NCBI GenBank assembly: GCA_031769625.1
Contig: JAUIMM010000739.1
Coordinates: 2,539,001-2,603,000 of the forward strand
Reading direction: 5' to 3'
Source: Taudactylus pleione
Taxonomy: Eukaryota > Chordata > Amphibia > Anura > Myobatrachidae
Length of the DNA stretch: 64,000 nt
This document shows positions 32,501 through 48,100 of this stretch, piece by piece; the first letter of the stretch is position 1; each line of letters starts with the position of its first letter. Under the pieces are notes generated by a model, which was given only the letters and a program-made list of their open reading frames with translations, was not told where the DNA came from and ran no database searches. The translations under genes were made by a program, and so were the position numbers.

Positions 32501-35500
32501 CTGAGTAATGTGATATGTGACACCTGTATATCTGTGTGCTCCTGAGTCTGTATATGGGAGACTGCGATGAGTAATGTGATATGTGAAACCTGTATATCTG
32601 TGTGCTCCTGAGTCTGTATATGGGAGACTGCGCTGAGTAATGTGATATGTGACACCTGTATATCTGTGTGCTCCTGAGTCTGTATATAGGAGACTGCGCT
32701 GAGTAATGTGATATGTGACACCTGTATATCTGTGTGCTCCTGAGTCTGTATATAGGAGACTGCGCTGAGTAATGTGATATGTGACACCTGTATATCTGTG
32801 TGCTCCTGAGTCTGTATATAGGAGACTGCGCTGAGTAATGTGATATGTGACACCTGTATATCTGTGTGCTCCTGAGTCTGTATATAGGAGACTGCGCTGA
32901 GTAATGTGATATGTGACACCTGTATATCTGTGTGCTCCTGAGTCTGTATATAGGAGACTGCGCTGAGTAATGTGATATGTGACACCTGTATATCTGTGTG
33001 CTCCTGAGTCTGTATATTGGAGACTGCGCTGAGTAATGTGATATGTGACACCTGTATATCTGTGTGCTCCTGAGTCTTTATATGGGAGACTGCGCTGAGT
33101 AATGTGATATGTGACACCTGTATATCTGTGTGCTCCTGAGTCTGTATATAGGAGACTGCGCTGAGTAATGTGATGTGTGACACCTGTATATCTGTGTGCT
33201 CCTGAGTCTGTATATAGGAGACTGCGCTGAGTAATGTGATATGTGACACCTGTATATCTCTGTGCTCCTGAGTCTGTATATAGGAGACTGCGCTGAGTAA
33301 TGTGATATGTGACACCTGTATATCTGTGTGCTCCTGAGTCTGTATATAGGAGACTGCGCTGAGTAATGTGATATGTGACACCTGTATATCTGTGTGATCC
33401 TGAGTCTGTATATAGGAGACTGCGCTGAGTAATGTGATAGGTGACACCTGTATATCTGTGTGCTCCTGAGTCTGTATATGGGAGACTGTGCTGAGTAATG
33501 TGATATGTAACACCTGTATATCTGTGTGCTCCTGAGTCTTTATATGGGAGACTGCGCTGGGTAATGTGATATGTGACACCCGTATATCTGTGTGCTCCTG
33601 AGTCTTTATATGGGAGACTGCGCTGGGTATTGTGATATGTGACACCTGTATATCTGTGTGCTCCTGAGTCTGTATATGGGAGACTGCGCTGGGTATTGTG
33701 ATATGTGACACCTGTATATCTGTGTGCCTCTGAGTCTGTATATGGGAGTAATGTGATATGTGACACCTATATATCTGTGTGCTCCTGAGTCTGTATATGG
33801 GAGACTGCGCTGAGTAATATGGTATGTGACACCTGTATATCTATGTGCTCCTGAGTCTGTATATAGGAGACTGCGCTGAGTAATGTGATATGCGACACCT
33901 GTATATCTGTGTGCTCATGAGTCTGTATATTGGAGACTGCGCTGAGTAATGTGATATGTGACACCTGTATATCTGTGTGCTCCTGAGTCTGTATATAGGA
34001 GACTGCGCTGAGTAATGTGATATGTGACACCTGTAAATCTGTGTGCTCCTGAGTCTGTATATGGGAGACTGCGCTGAGTAATGTGATATGTGACACCTGT
34101 ATATCTGTGTGCTCCTGAGTCTGTATATAGGAGACTGCGCTGAGTAATGTGGTATGAGACGCTTGTATAGCTGTTTGCTCCTGAGTCTGTATATGGGAGA
34201 CTGCGCTGAGTAATGTGATATGTGACACCTGTATATCTGTGTGCTCCTAAGTCTGTATATGGGAGACTGTGCTGAGTAATGTGACACCTGTATATCTGTG
34301 TGCTCCTGAGTCTGTATATAGGAGACTGCGCTGAGTAATGTGATATGTGACACCTGTATATCTGTGTGCTCCTGAGTCTGTATATAGGAAACTGCGCTGA
34401 GTAATGTGATATGTGACACCTGTATATCTGTGTGCTCCTGAGTCTGTATATGGGAGACTGCGCTGAGTAATGTGATATGTGACACCTGTATATCTGTGTG
34501 CTCCTGAGTCTGTATAAAGGAGACTGCGCTGAGTAATGTGTTGTGTGACACCTGTATATCTGTGTGCTCCTGAGCCTGTATATAGGAGACTGCGCTGAGT
34601 AATGTGATATGTGACACCTGTATATCTGTGTGCTCCTGAGTCTGTATATGGGAGACTGCGCTGAGTAATGTGATGTGTGACACCTGTATATCTGTGTGCT
34701 CCTGAGTCTTTATATGGGAGACTGTGCTGAGTAATGTGATATGTGACACCTGTATATCTGTGTGCTCCTGAGTCTGTATATAGGAGACTGCGCTGAGTAA
34801 TGTGATATGTGATACCTGTATATCTGTGTGCTCCTGAGTCTGTATATAGGAGACTGCGCTGAGTAATGTGATATGTGACACCTGTAGATCTGTGTGCTCC
34901 TGAGTCTGTATATGGGAGACTGCGCTGAGTAATGTGATATGTGACACCTGTAGATCTGTGTGCTCCTGAGTCTGTATATAGGAGACTGCGCTGAGTAATG
35001 TGATATGTGACACCTGTATATCTGTGTGCTCCTGAGTCTGTATATTGGAGACTGCGCTGAGTAATGTGATATGTGACACTTGTATATCTGTGTGCTCCTG
35101 AGTCTGTATATGGGAGACTGCGCTGAGTAATGTGATATGTGACACCTGTATATCTGTGTGCTCCTGAGTCTGTATATAGGAGACTGCGCTGAGTAATGTG
35201 ATATGTGACACCTGTATGTCTGTGTGCTCCTGACTCTGTATATGGGAGACTGCGCTGAGTAATGTGATATGTGACACCTGTATATCTGTGTGCTCCTGAG
35301 TCTGTATATGGGAGACTGCGCTGAGTAATGTGATGTGTGACACCTGTATATCTGTGTGCTCCTGAGTCTCTATATGGGAGACTGCGATGAGTAATGTGAT
35401 ATGTGACACCTGTATATCTGTGTGCTCCTGAGTCTGTATATAGGAGACTGCGCTGAGTAATGTGATATGTGACACCTGTAGATCTGTGTGCTCCTGAGTC

Positions 35501-37030
35501 TGTATATGGGAGACTGCGCTGAGTAATGTGATATGTGACACCTGTATATCTGTGTGCTCCTGAGTCTGTATATAGGAGACTGCGCTGAGTAATGTGATAT
35601 GTGACACCTGTATATCTGTGTGCTCCTGAGTCTGTATATTGGAGACTGCGCTGAGTAATGTGATATGTGACACTTGTATATCTGTTTGCTCCTGAGTCTG
35701 TATATGGGAGACTGCGCTGAGTAATGTGATATGTGACATCTGTATATCTGTGTGCTCCTGAGTCTGTATATAGGAGACTGCGCTGAGTAATGTGATATGT
35801 GACAACTGTATATCTGTGTGCTCCTGAGTCTGTATATAGGAGACTGCGCTGAGTAATGTGATATGTGACACCTGTATATCTGTGTGCTCCTGAGTCTGTA
35901 TATAGGAGACTGCGCTGAGTAATGTGATATGTGACACCTGTATATCTGTGTGCTCCTGAGTCTGTATATAGGAGACTGCACTGAGTAATGTGATATGTGA
36001 CACCTGTATATCTGTGTGCTCCTGAGTCTGTATATGGGAGACTGCGATGAGTAATGTGATATGTGAAACCTGTATATCTGTGTGCTCCTGAGTCTGTATA
36101 TGGGAGACTGCGCTGAGTAATGTGATATGTGACACCTGTATATCTGTATATAGGAGACTGCGCTGAGTAATGTGATATGTGACACCTGTATGTCTGTGTG
36201 CTCCTGACTCTGTATATGGGAGACTGCGCTGAGTAATGTGATATGTGACACCTGTATATCTGTGTGCTCCTGAGTCTGTATATAGGAGACTGCGCTGAGT
36301 AATGTGATATGTGACACCTGTATATCTGTGTGCTCCTGACTCTGTATATGGGAGACTGCGCTGAGTAATGTGATATGTGACACCTGTATATCTGTGTGCT
36401 CCTGAGTCTTTATATGGGAGACTGCGATGAGTAATGTGATATGTGACACCTGTAGATCTGTGTGCTCCTGAGTCTTTATATGGGAGACTGCGATGAGTAA
36501 TGTGATATGTGACACCTGTAGATCTGTGTGCTCCTGAGTCTGTATATGGGAGACTGCGCTGAGTAATGTGATATGTGACACCTGTATATCTGTGTGCTCC
36601 TGAGTCTGTATATAGGAGACTGCGCTGAGTAATGTGATATGTGACACCTGTATATCTGTGTGCTCCTGAGTCTGTATATTGGAGACTGCGCTGAGTAATG
36701 TGATATGTGACACTTGTATATGTGTGCTCCTGAGTCTGTATATGGGAGACTGCGCTGAGTAATGTGATATGTGACACCTGTATATCTGTGTGCTCCTGAG
36801 TCTGTATATAGGAGACTGCGCTGAGTAATGTGATATGTGACAACTGTATATCTGTGTGCTCCTGAGTCTGTATATAGGAGACTGCGCTGAGTAATGTGAT
36901 ATGTGACACCTGTATATCTGTGTGCTCCTGAGTCTGTATATAGGAGACTGCGCTGAGTAATGTGATATGTGACACCTGTATATCTGTGTGCCTCTGAGTC
37001 TGTATATGGGAGTAATGTGATATGTGACAC

Positions 37031-38578
37031 CTATATATCTGTGTGCTCCTGAGTCTGTATATGGGAGACTGCGCTGAGTAATATGGTATGTGACACCTGT
37101 ATATCTATGTGCTCCTGAGTCTGTATATAGGAGACTGCGCTGAGTAATGTGATATGTGACACCTGTATATCTGTGTGCTCCTGAGTCTGTATATTGGAGA
37201 CTGCGCTGAGTAATGTGATATGTGACACCTGTATATCTGTGTGCTCCTGAGTCTGTATATAGGAGACTGCGCTGAGTAATGTGATATGTGACACCTGTAT
37301 ATCTGTGTGCTCATGAGTCTGTATATAGGAGACTGCGCTGAGTAATGTGATATGTGACACCTGTATATCTGTGTGCTCCTGAGTCTGTATATAGGAGACT
37401 GCGCTGAGTAATGTGATATGTGACACCTGTATATCTGTGTGCTCCTGAGTCTGTATATGGGAGACTGCGCTGAGTAATGTGATATGTGACACCTGTATAT
37501 CTGTGTGCTCCTGAGTCTGTATATAGGAGACTGCGCTGAGTAATGTGGTATGAGACGCTTGTATAGCTGTTTGCTCCTGAGTCTGTATATGGGAGACTGC
37601 GCTGAGTAATGTGATATGTGACACCTGTATATCTGTGTGCTCCTAAGTCTGTATATGGGAGACTGTGCTGAGTAATGTGACACCTGTATATCTGTGTACT
37701 TCTGAGTCTGTATATAGGAGACTGCGCTGAGTAATGTGATATGTGACACCTGTATATCTGTGTGCTCCTGAGTCTGTATATAGGAGACTGCGCTGAGTAA
37801 TGTGATATGTGACACCTGTATATCTGTGTGCTCCTGAGTCTGTATATTGGAGACTGCGCTGAGTAATGTGATATGTGACACTTGTATATGTGTGCTCCTG
37901 AGTCTGTATATGGGAGACTGCGCTGAGTAATGTGATATGTGACACCTGTATATCTGTGTGCTCCTGAGTCTGTATATAGGAGACTGCGCTGAGTAATGTG
38001 ATATGTGACAACTGTATATCTGTGTGCTCCTGAGTCTGTATATAGGAGACTGCGCTGAGTAATGTGATATGTGACACCTGTATATCTGTGTGCTCCTGAG
38101 TCTGTATATAGGAGACTGCGCTGAGTAATGTGATATGTGACACCTGTATATCTGTGTGCTCCTGAGTCTGTATATAGGAGACTGCACTGAGTAATGTGAT
38201 ATGTGACACCTGTATATCTGTGTGCTCCTGAGTCTGTATATGGGAGACTGCGATGAGTAATGTGATATGTGAAACCTGTATATCTGTGTGCTCCTGAGTC
38301 TGTATATGGGAGACTGCGCTGAGTAATGTGATATGTGACACCTGTATATCTGTATATAGGAGACTGCGCTGAGTAATGTGATATGTGACACCTGTATGTC
38401 TGTGTGCTCCTGACTCTGTATATGGGAGACTGCGCTGAGTAATGTGGTATGTGACACCTGTATATCTATGTGCTCCTGAGTTTGTATATAGGAGACTGCG
38501 CTGAGTAATGTGATATGTGACACCTGTATATCTGTGTGCCTCTGAGTCTGTATATGGGAGTAATGTGATATGTGACAC
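37031..38578. repeat. 1,548-bp higher-order repeat, first copy
   Basis: Rare variants repeat at exactly 1,548 bases: the TCCTAAG monomer at 37641 and 39189, the GTGTACTTCTGAG variant at about 37697 and 39245, and the 55-base short monomer ending near 37030 and 38578. At least the first ~690 bases of the second copy (from 38579) look near-identical; later parts diverge in monomer order. Confidence 0.8.
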
Positions 38579-41500
38579 CTATATATCTGTGTGCTCCTGA
38601 GTCTGTATATGGGAGACTGCGCTGAGTAATATGGTATGTGACACCTGTATATCTATGTGCTCCTGAGTCTGTATATAGGAGACTGCACTGAGTAATGTGA
38701 TATGTGACACCTGTATATCTGTGTGCTCCTGAGTCTGTATATTGGAGACTGCGCTGAGTAATGTGATATGTGACACCTGTATATCTGTGTGCTCCTGAGT
38801 CTGTATATAGGAGACTGCGCTGAGTAATGTGATATGTGACACCTGTATATCTGTGTGCTCATGAGTCTGTATATAGGAGACTGCGCTGAGTAATGTGATA
38901 TGTGACACCTGTATATCTGTGTGCTCCTGAGTCTGTATATAGGAGACTGCGCTGAGTAATGTGATATGTGACACCTGTATATCTGTGTGCTCCTGAGTCT
39001 GTATATGGGAGACTGCGCTGAGTAATGTGATATGTGACACCTGTATATCTGTGTGCTCCTGAGTCTGTATATAGGAGACTGCGCTGAGTAATGTGGTATG
39101 AGACGCTTGTATAGCTGTTTGCTCCTGAGTCTGTATATGGGAGACTGCGCTGAGTAATGTGATATGTGACACCTGTATATCTGTGTGCTCCTAAGTCTGT
39201 ATATGGGAGACTGTGCTGAGTAATGTGACACCTGTATATCTGTGTACTTCTGAGTCTGTATATAGGAGACTGCGCTGAGTAATGTGATATGTGACACCTG
39301 TATATCTGTGTGCTCCTGAGTCTGTATATAGGAGACTGCGCTGAGTAATGTGATATGTGACACCTGTATATCTGTGTGCTCCTGAGTCTGTATATGGGAG
39401 ACTGCGCTGAGTAATGTGATATGTGACACCTGTATATCTGTGTGCTCCTGAGTCTGTATAAAGGAGACTGCGCTGAGTAATGTGATGTGTGACACCTGTA
39501 TATCTGTGTGCTCCTGAGTCTGTATATAGGAGACTGCGCTGAGTAATGTGATATGTGACACCTGTATATCTGTGTGCTCCTGAGTCTGTATATGGGAGAC
39601 TGCGCTGAGTAATGTGATGTGTGACACCTGTATATCTGTGTGCTCCTGAGTCTTTATATGGGAGACTGTGCTGAGTAATGTGATATGTGACACCTGTATA
39701 TCTGTGTGCTCCTGAGTCTGTATATAGGAGACTGTGCTGAGTAATGTGATATGTGACACCTGTATATCTGTGTGCTCCTGAGTCTGTATATAGGAGACTG
39801 CGCTGAGTAATGTGATATGTGACACCTGTATATCTGTGTGCTCCTGAGTCTGTATATAGGAGACTGCGCTGAGTAATGTGATATGTGACACCTGTAGATC
39901 TGTGTGCTCCTGAGTCTGTATTTGGGAGACTGCGCTGAGTAATGTGATATGTGACACCTGTAGATCTGTGTGCTCCTGAGTCTGTATATAGGAGACTGCG
40001 CTGAGTAATGTGATATGTGACACCTGTATATCTGTGTGCTCCTGAGTCTGTATATTGGAGACTGCGCTGAGTAATGTGATATGTGACACTTGTATATCTG
40101 TGTGCTCCTGAGTCTGTATATGGGAGACTGCGCTGAGTAATGTGATATGTGACACCTGTATATCTGTGTGCTCCTGAGTCTGTATATAGGAGACTGCGCT
40201 GAGTAATGTGATATGTGACACCTGTATGTCTGTGTGCTCCTGACTCTGTATATGGGAGACTGCGCTGAGTAATGTGATATGTGACACCTGTATATCTGTG
40301 TGCTCCTGAGTCTGTATATGGGAGACTGCGCTGAGTAATGTGATGTGTGACACCTGTATATCTGTGTGCTCCTGAGTCTTTATATGGGAGACTGCGCTGA
40401 GTAATGTGATATGTGACACCTGTATATCTGTGTGCTCCTGAGTCTGTATATAGGAGACTGCGCTGAGTAATGTGATATGTGACACCTGTATATCTGTGTG
40501 CTCCTGAGTCTGTATATAGGAGACTGCGCTGAGTAATGTGATATGTGACACCTGTAGATCTGTGTGCTCCTGAGTCTGTATATGGGAGACTTCGCTGAGT
40601 AATGTGATATGTGACACCTGTATATCTGTGTGCTCCTGAGTCTGTATATAGGAGACTGCGCTGAGTAATGTGATATGTGACACCTGTATATCTGTGTGCT
40701 CCTGAGTCTGTATATTGGAGACTGCGCTGAGTAATGTGATATGTGACACTTGTATATCTGTTTGCTCCTGAGTCTGTATATGGGAGACTGCGCTGAGTAA
40801 TGTGATATGTGACACCTGTATATCTGTGTGCTCCTGAGTCTGTATATAGGAGACTGCGCTGAGTAATGTGATATGTGACAACTGTATATCTGTGTGCTCC
40901 TGAGTCTGTATATAGGAGACTGCGCTGAGTAATGTGATATGTGACACCTGTATATCTGTGTGCTCCTGAGTCTGTATATAGGAGACTGCGCTGAGTAATG
41001 TGATATGTGACACCTGTATATCTGTGTGCTCCTGAGTCTGTATATGGGAGACTGCGCTGAGTAATGTGATATGTGACACCTGTATATCTGTGTGCTCCTG
41101 AGTCTGTATAAAGGAGACTGCGCTGAGTAATGTGATGTGTGACACCTGTATATCTGTGTGCTCCTGAGTCTGTATATAGGAGACTGCGCTGAGTAATGTA
41201 ATATGTGACACCTGTATATCTGTGTGCTCCTGAGTCTGTATATGGGAGACTGCGCTGAGTAATGTGATGTGTGACACCTGTATATCTGTGTGCTCCTGAG
41301 TCTTTATATGGGAGACTGTGCTGAGTAATGTGATATGTGACACCTGTATATCTGTGTGCTCCTGAGTCTGTATATAGGAGACTGCGCTGAGTAATGTGAT
41401 ATGTGACACCTGTATATCTGTGTGCTCCTGAGTCTGTATATAGGAGACTGCGCTGAGTAATGTGATATGTGACACCTGTAGATCTGTGTGCTCCTGAGTC

Positions 41501-42163
41501 TGTATATGGGAGACTGCGCTGAGTAATGTGATATGTGACACCTGTAGATCTGTGTGCTCCTGAGTCTGTATATAGGAGACTGCGCTGAGTAATGTGATAT
41601 GTGACACCTGTATATCTGTGTGCTCCTGAGTCTGTATATTGGAGACTGCGTTGAGTAATGTGATATGTGACACTTGTATATCTGTGTGCTCCTGAGTCTG
41701 TATATGGGAGACTGCGCTGAGTAATGTGATATGTGACACCTGTATATCTGTGTGCTCCTGAGTCTGTATATAGGAGACTGCGCTGAGTAATGTGATATGT
41801 GACACCTGTATGTCTGTGTGCTCCTGACTCTGTATATGGGAGACTGCGCTGAGTAATGTGATATGTGACACCTGTATATCTGTGTGCTCCTGAGTCTGTA
41901 TATAGGAGACTGCGCTGAGTAATGTGGTATGAGACGCTTGTATATCTGTGTGCTCCTGAGTCTGTATTTGGGAGACTGCGCTGAGTAATGTGATATGTGA
42001 CACCTGTATATCTGTATATAGGAGACTGCGCTGAGTAATGTGATATGTGACACCTGTATGTCTGTGTGCTCCTGACTCTGTATATGGGAGACTGCGCTGA
42101 GTAATGTGATATGTGACACCTGTATTTCTGTGTGCTCCTGAGTCTGTATATAGGAGACTGCGC

Positions 42164-45100
42164 TTAGTAATGTGATATGTGACACCTGTATATCTGTGTG
42201 CTCCTGAGTCTGTATATAGGAGACTGCGCTGAGTAATTTGATATGTGACACCTGTATATCTGTGTGCTCCTGAGTCTGTATATAGGAGACTGCGCTGAGT
42301 AATGTGGTATGAGACACTTGTATAATTGTGTGCTCCTGAGTCTGTATATGGGAGACTGCGCTGAGTAATGTGATATGTGACACCTGTATATCTGTGTGCT
42401 CCTAAGTCTGTATATGGGAGACTGCGCTGAGTAATGTGACACCTGTATATCTGTGTGCTCCTGAGTCTGTATATTGGAGACTGCGCTGAGTAATGTGATA
42501 GGTGACACCTGTATATCTGTGTGCTCCTGAGTCTGTATATAGGAGACTGCGCTGAGTAATGTGATATGTGACACCTGTATATCTGTGTGCTCCTGAGTCT
42601 GTATATAGGAGACTGCGCTGAGTAATGTGATATGTGACACCTGTATATCTGTGTGCTCCTGAGTCTGTATATAGGAGACTGCGCTGAGTAATGTGATAGG
42701 TGACACCTGTATATCTGTGTGCTCCTGAGTCTGTATATGGGAGACTGCGCTGAGTAATGTGGTATGAGACGCTTGTATATCTGTGTGCTCCTGAGTCTGT
42801 ATATGGGAGACTGCGCTGAGTAATGTGATATGTGACACCTGTATATCTGTATATAGGAGACTGCGCTGAGTAATGTGATATGTGACACCTGTATGTCTGT
42901 GTGCTCCTGACTCTGTATATGGGAGACTGCGCTGAGTAATGTGATATGTGACACCTGTATTTCTGTGTGCTCCTGAGTCTGTATATAGGAGACTGCGCTT
43001 AGTAATGTGATATGTGACACCTGTATATCTGTGTGCTCCTGAGTCTGTATATAGGAGACTGCGCTGAGTAATGTGATATGTGACACCTGTATATCTGTGT
43101 GCTCCTGAGTTTGTATATAGGAGACTGCGCTGAGTAATGTGGTATGAGACGCTTGTATATCTGTGTGCTCCTGAGTCTGTATATGGGAGACTGCGCTGAG
43201 TAATGTGATATGTGACACCTGTATATCTGTGTTCTCCTGAGTCTGTATATGGGAGACTGCGCTGAGTAATGTGACACCTGTATATCTGTGTGCTCCTGAG
43301 TCTGTATATTGGAGACTGCGCTGAGTAATGTGATAGGTGACACCTGTATATCTGTGTGCTCCTGAGTCTGTATATAGGAGACTGCGCTGAGTAATGTGAT
43401 ATGTGACACCTGTATATCTGTGTGCTCCTGAGTCTGTATATAGGAGACTGCGCTGAGTAATGTGATAGGTGACACCTGTATATCTGTGTGCTCCTGAGTC
43501 TGTATATAGGAGACTGCGCTGAGTAATGTGATAGGTGACACCTGTATATCTGTGTGCTCCTGAGTCTGTATATAGGAGACTGCGCTGAGTAATGTGATAT
43601 GTGACACCTGTATATCTGTGTGCTCCTGAGTCTGTATATAGGAGACTGCGCTGAGTAATGTGATATGTGACACCTGTATATCTGTGTGCTCCTGAGTCTG
43701 TATATAGGAGACTGCGCTGAGTAATGTGATATGTGACACCTGTATATCTGTGTGCTCCTGAGTATGTATATGGGAGACTGCGCTGAGTAATGTGATATGT
43801 GACTCCTGTATATCTGTGTGCTCCTGAGTCTGTATATGGGAGACTGAGCTGAGTAATGTGATATGTGACACCTGTATATCTGTGTGCACCTGAGTCTTTA
43901 TATGGGAGACTGCGCTGGGTTTTGTGATATGTGACACCTGTATATCTGTGTGCTCCTGAGTCTGTATATAGGAGACTGCGCTGAGTAATGTGATATGTGA
44001 CACCTGTATATCTGTGTGCTCCTGAGTCTGTATATGGGAGACTGTGCTGGGTATTGTGATATGTGACACCTATATATCTGTGTGCTCCTGAGTCTGATAT
44101 GTGACACCTGTATATCTGTGTGCTCCTGAGTCTGTATATGGGAGACTGCGCTGGGTATTGTGATATGTGACACCTGTATATCTGTGTGCTCCTGAGTCTG
44201 TATATGGGAGACTGCGCTGATTAATGTGATATGTGACACCTGTATATCTGTGTGCTCCTGAGTCTGTATATAGGAGACTGCGCTGAGTATTGTGATATGT
44301 GACACCTGTATATCTGTGTGCTCCTGAGTCTATATATGGGAGACTGCGCTGATTAATGTGATATGTGACACCTGTATATCTGTGTGCTCCTGAGTCTGTA
44401 TATGGGAGACTGCGCTGAGTAATGTGATATGTAACACCTGTATATCTGTGTGCTCCTGAGTCTGTATATGGGAGACTGCGCTGAGTAATGTGATATGTAA
44501 CACCTGTATATCTGTGTGCTCCTGAGTCTGTATATGAGAGACCGCGCTGAGTAATGTGATATGTGACACCTGTATATCTGTGTGCTCCTGAGTCTGTATA
44601 TGGGAGACTGCGCTGGGTATTGTGATATGTGACACCTGTATATCTGTGTGCCTCTGAGTCTGTATATGGGAGTAATGTGATATGTGACACCTATATATCT
44701 GTGTGCTCCTGAGTCTGTATATGGGAGACTGCGCTGAGTAATATGGTATGTGACACCTGTATATCTGTGTGCTCCTGAGTCTGTATATAGGAGACTGCGC
44801 TGAGTAATGTGATATGTGACACCTGTATATCTGTGTGCTCCTGAGTCTGTATATTGGAGACTGCGCTGAGTAATGTGATATGTGACACCTGTATATCTGT
44901 GTGCTCCAGAGTCTGTATATAGGAGACTGCGCTGAGTAATGTGATATGTGACACCTGTATATCTGTGTGCTCCTGAGTCTGTATATAGGAGACTGCGCTG
45001 AGTAATGTGATATGTGACACCTGTATATCTGTGTGCTCCTGAGTCTGTATATAGGAGACTGCGCTGAGTAATGTGATATGTGACACCTGTATATCTGTGT

Positions 45101-48100
45101 GCTCCTGAGTCTGTATATGGGAGACTGCGCTAAGTAATGTGATATGTGACACCTGTATATCTGTGTGCTCCTGAGTCTTTATATGGGAGACTGCGCTGAG
45201 TAATGTGATATGTGACACCTGTATATCTGTGTGCTCCTGAGTCTGTATATAGGAGACTGCGCTGAGTAATGTGATATGTGACACCTGTATATCTGTGTGC
45301 TCCTGAGTCTGTATATAGGAGACTGCGCTGAGTAATGTGATATGTGACACCTGTATATCTGTGTGCTCCTGAGTCTGTATATAGGAGACTGCACTGAGTA
45401 ATGTGATATGTGACACCTGTATATCTGTGTGCTCCTGAGTCAGTATATGGGAGACTGCGATGAGTAATGTGATATGTGAAACCTGTATATCTGTGTGCTC
45501 CTGAGTCTGTATATGGGAGACTGCGCTGAGTAATGTGATATGTGACACCTGTATATCTGTATATAGGAGACTGCGCTGAGTAATGTGATATGTGACACCT
45601 GTATGTCTGTGTGCTCCTGACTCTGTATATGGGAGACTGCGCTGAGTAATGTGATATGTGACACCTGTATATCTGTGTGCTCCTGAGTCTGTATATAGGA
45701 GACTGCGCTGAGTAATGTGATATGTGACACCTGTATATCTGTGTGCTCCTGAGTCTGTATATAGGAGACTGCGCTGAGTAATGTGATATGTGACACCTGT
45801 ATATCTGTGTGCTCCTGAGTCTGTATATATGAGACTGCGCTGAGTAATGTGGTATGAGACGCTTGTATATCTGTGTGCTCCTGAGTCTGTATATGGGAGA
45901 CTGCGCTGAGTAATGTGATATGTGACACCTGTATATCTGTATATAGGAGACTGCGCTGAGTAATGTGATATGTGACACCTGTATGTCTGTGTGCTCCTGA
46001 GTCTGTATATAGGAGACAGCACTGAGTAATGTGATATGTGACACCTGTATATCTGTGTGCTCCTGAGTCTGTATATGGGAGACTGCGATGAGTAATGTGA
46101 TATGTGAAACCTGTATATCTGTGTGCTCCTGAGTCTGTATATGGGAGACTGCGCTGAGTAATGTGATATGTGACACCTGTATATCTGTATATAGGAGACT
46201 GCGCTGAGTAATGTGATATGTGACACCTGTATGTCTGTGTGCTCCTGACTCTGTATATGGGAGACTGCGCTGAGTAATGTGATATGTGACACCTGTATAT
46301 CTGTGTGCTCCTGAGTCTGTATATAGGAGACTGCGCTGAGTAATGTGATATGTGACACCTGTATATCTGTGTGCTCCTGAGTCTGTATATAGGAGACTGC
46401 GCTGAGTAATGTGATATGTGACACCTGTATATCTGTGTGCTCCTGAGTCTGTATATAGGAGACTGCGCTGAGTAATGTGGTATGAGACGCTTGTATATCT
46501 GTGTGCTCCTGAGTCTGTATATGGGAGACTGTGCTGAGTAATGTGATATGTGACACCTGTATATCTGTATATAGGAGACTGCGCTGAGTAATGTGATATG
46601 TGACACCTGTATGTCTGTGTGCTCCTGACTCTGTATATGGGAGACTGCGCTGAGTAATGTGATATGTGACACCTGTATATCTGTGTGCTCCTGAGTCTGT
46701 ATATAGGAGACTGCGCTGAGTAATGTGATATGTGACACCTGTATATCTGTGTGCTCCTGAGTCTGTATATGGGAGACTGCGCTGAGTAATGTGATATGTG
46801 ACACCTGTATATCTGTGTGCTCCTAAGTCTGTATATGGGAGACTGCGCTGAGTAATGTGATATGTGACACCTGTATATCTGTGTGCTCCTGAGTCTGTAT
46901 ATGGGAGACTGCGCTGAGTAATGTGATAGGTGACACCTGTATATCTGTGTGCTCCTGAGTCTGTATATAGGAGACTGCGCTGAGTAATGTGATATGTGAC
47001 ACCTGTATATCTGTGTGCTCCTGAGTCTGTATATAGGAGACTGCGCTGAGTAATGTGATATGTGACACCTGTATATCTGTGTGCTCCTGAGTATGTATAT
47101 GGGAGACTGCGCTGAGTAATGTGATATGTGACTCCTGTATATCTGTGTGCTCCTGAGTCTGTATATGGGAGACTGAGCTGAGTAATGTGATATGTGACAC
47201 CTGTATATCTGTGTGCTCCTGAGTCTTTATATGGGAGACTGCGCTGGGTATTGTGATATGTGACACCTGTATATCTGTGTGCTCCTGAGTCTGTATATAG
47301 GAGACTGCGCTGAGTAATGTGATATGTGACACCTGTATATCTGTGTGCTCCTGAGTCTGTATATAGGAGACTGCGCTGAGTAATGTGATATGTGACACCT
47401 GTATATCTGTGTGCTCCTGAGTCTGTATATGGGAGACTGTGCTGGGTATTGTGATATGTGACACCTGTATATCTGTGTGCTCCTGAGTCTGATATGTGAC
47501 ACCTGTATATCTGTGTGCTCCTGAGTCTGTATATGGGAGACTGCGCTGGGTATTGTGATATGTGACACCTGTATATCTGTGTGCTCCTGAGTCTGTATAT
47601 GGGAGACTGCGCTGATTGTTGTGATATGTGACACCTGTATATCTGTGTGCTCCTGAGTCTGTATATGGGAGACTGTGCTGAGTAATGTGATATGTGACAC
47701 CTGTATATCTGTGTGCTCCTGGGTCTGTATATAGGAGACTGCGCTGAGTAATGTGATATGTGACACCTGTATATCTGTGTGCTCCTGAGTCTGTATATGG
47801 CAGACTGCGCTGAGTAATGTGATATGTGACACCTGTATATCTGTGTGCTCCTGAGTCTGTATATGGGAGACTGTGCTGAGTAATGTGATATGTGACACCT
47901 GTATATCTGTGTGCTCCTGAGTCTGTATATGGGAGACTGCGCTGGGTATTGTGATATGTGACAACTGTATATCTGTGTGCTCCTGAGTCTGTATATGGGA
48001 GACTGCGCTGAGTAATGTGATATGTGACACCTGTATATCTGTGTGCTCCTGAGTCTGTATATGGGAGACTGCGCTGAGTAATGTGATATGTGACACCTGT

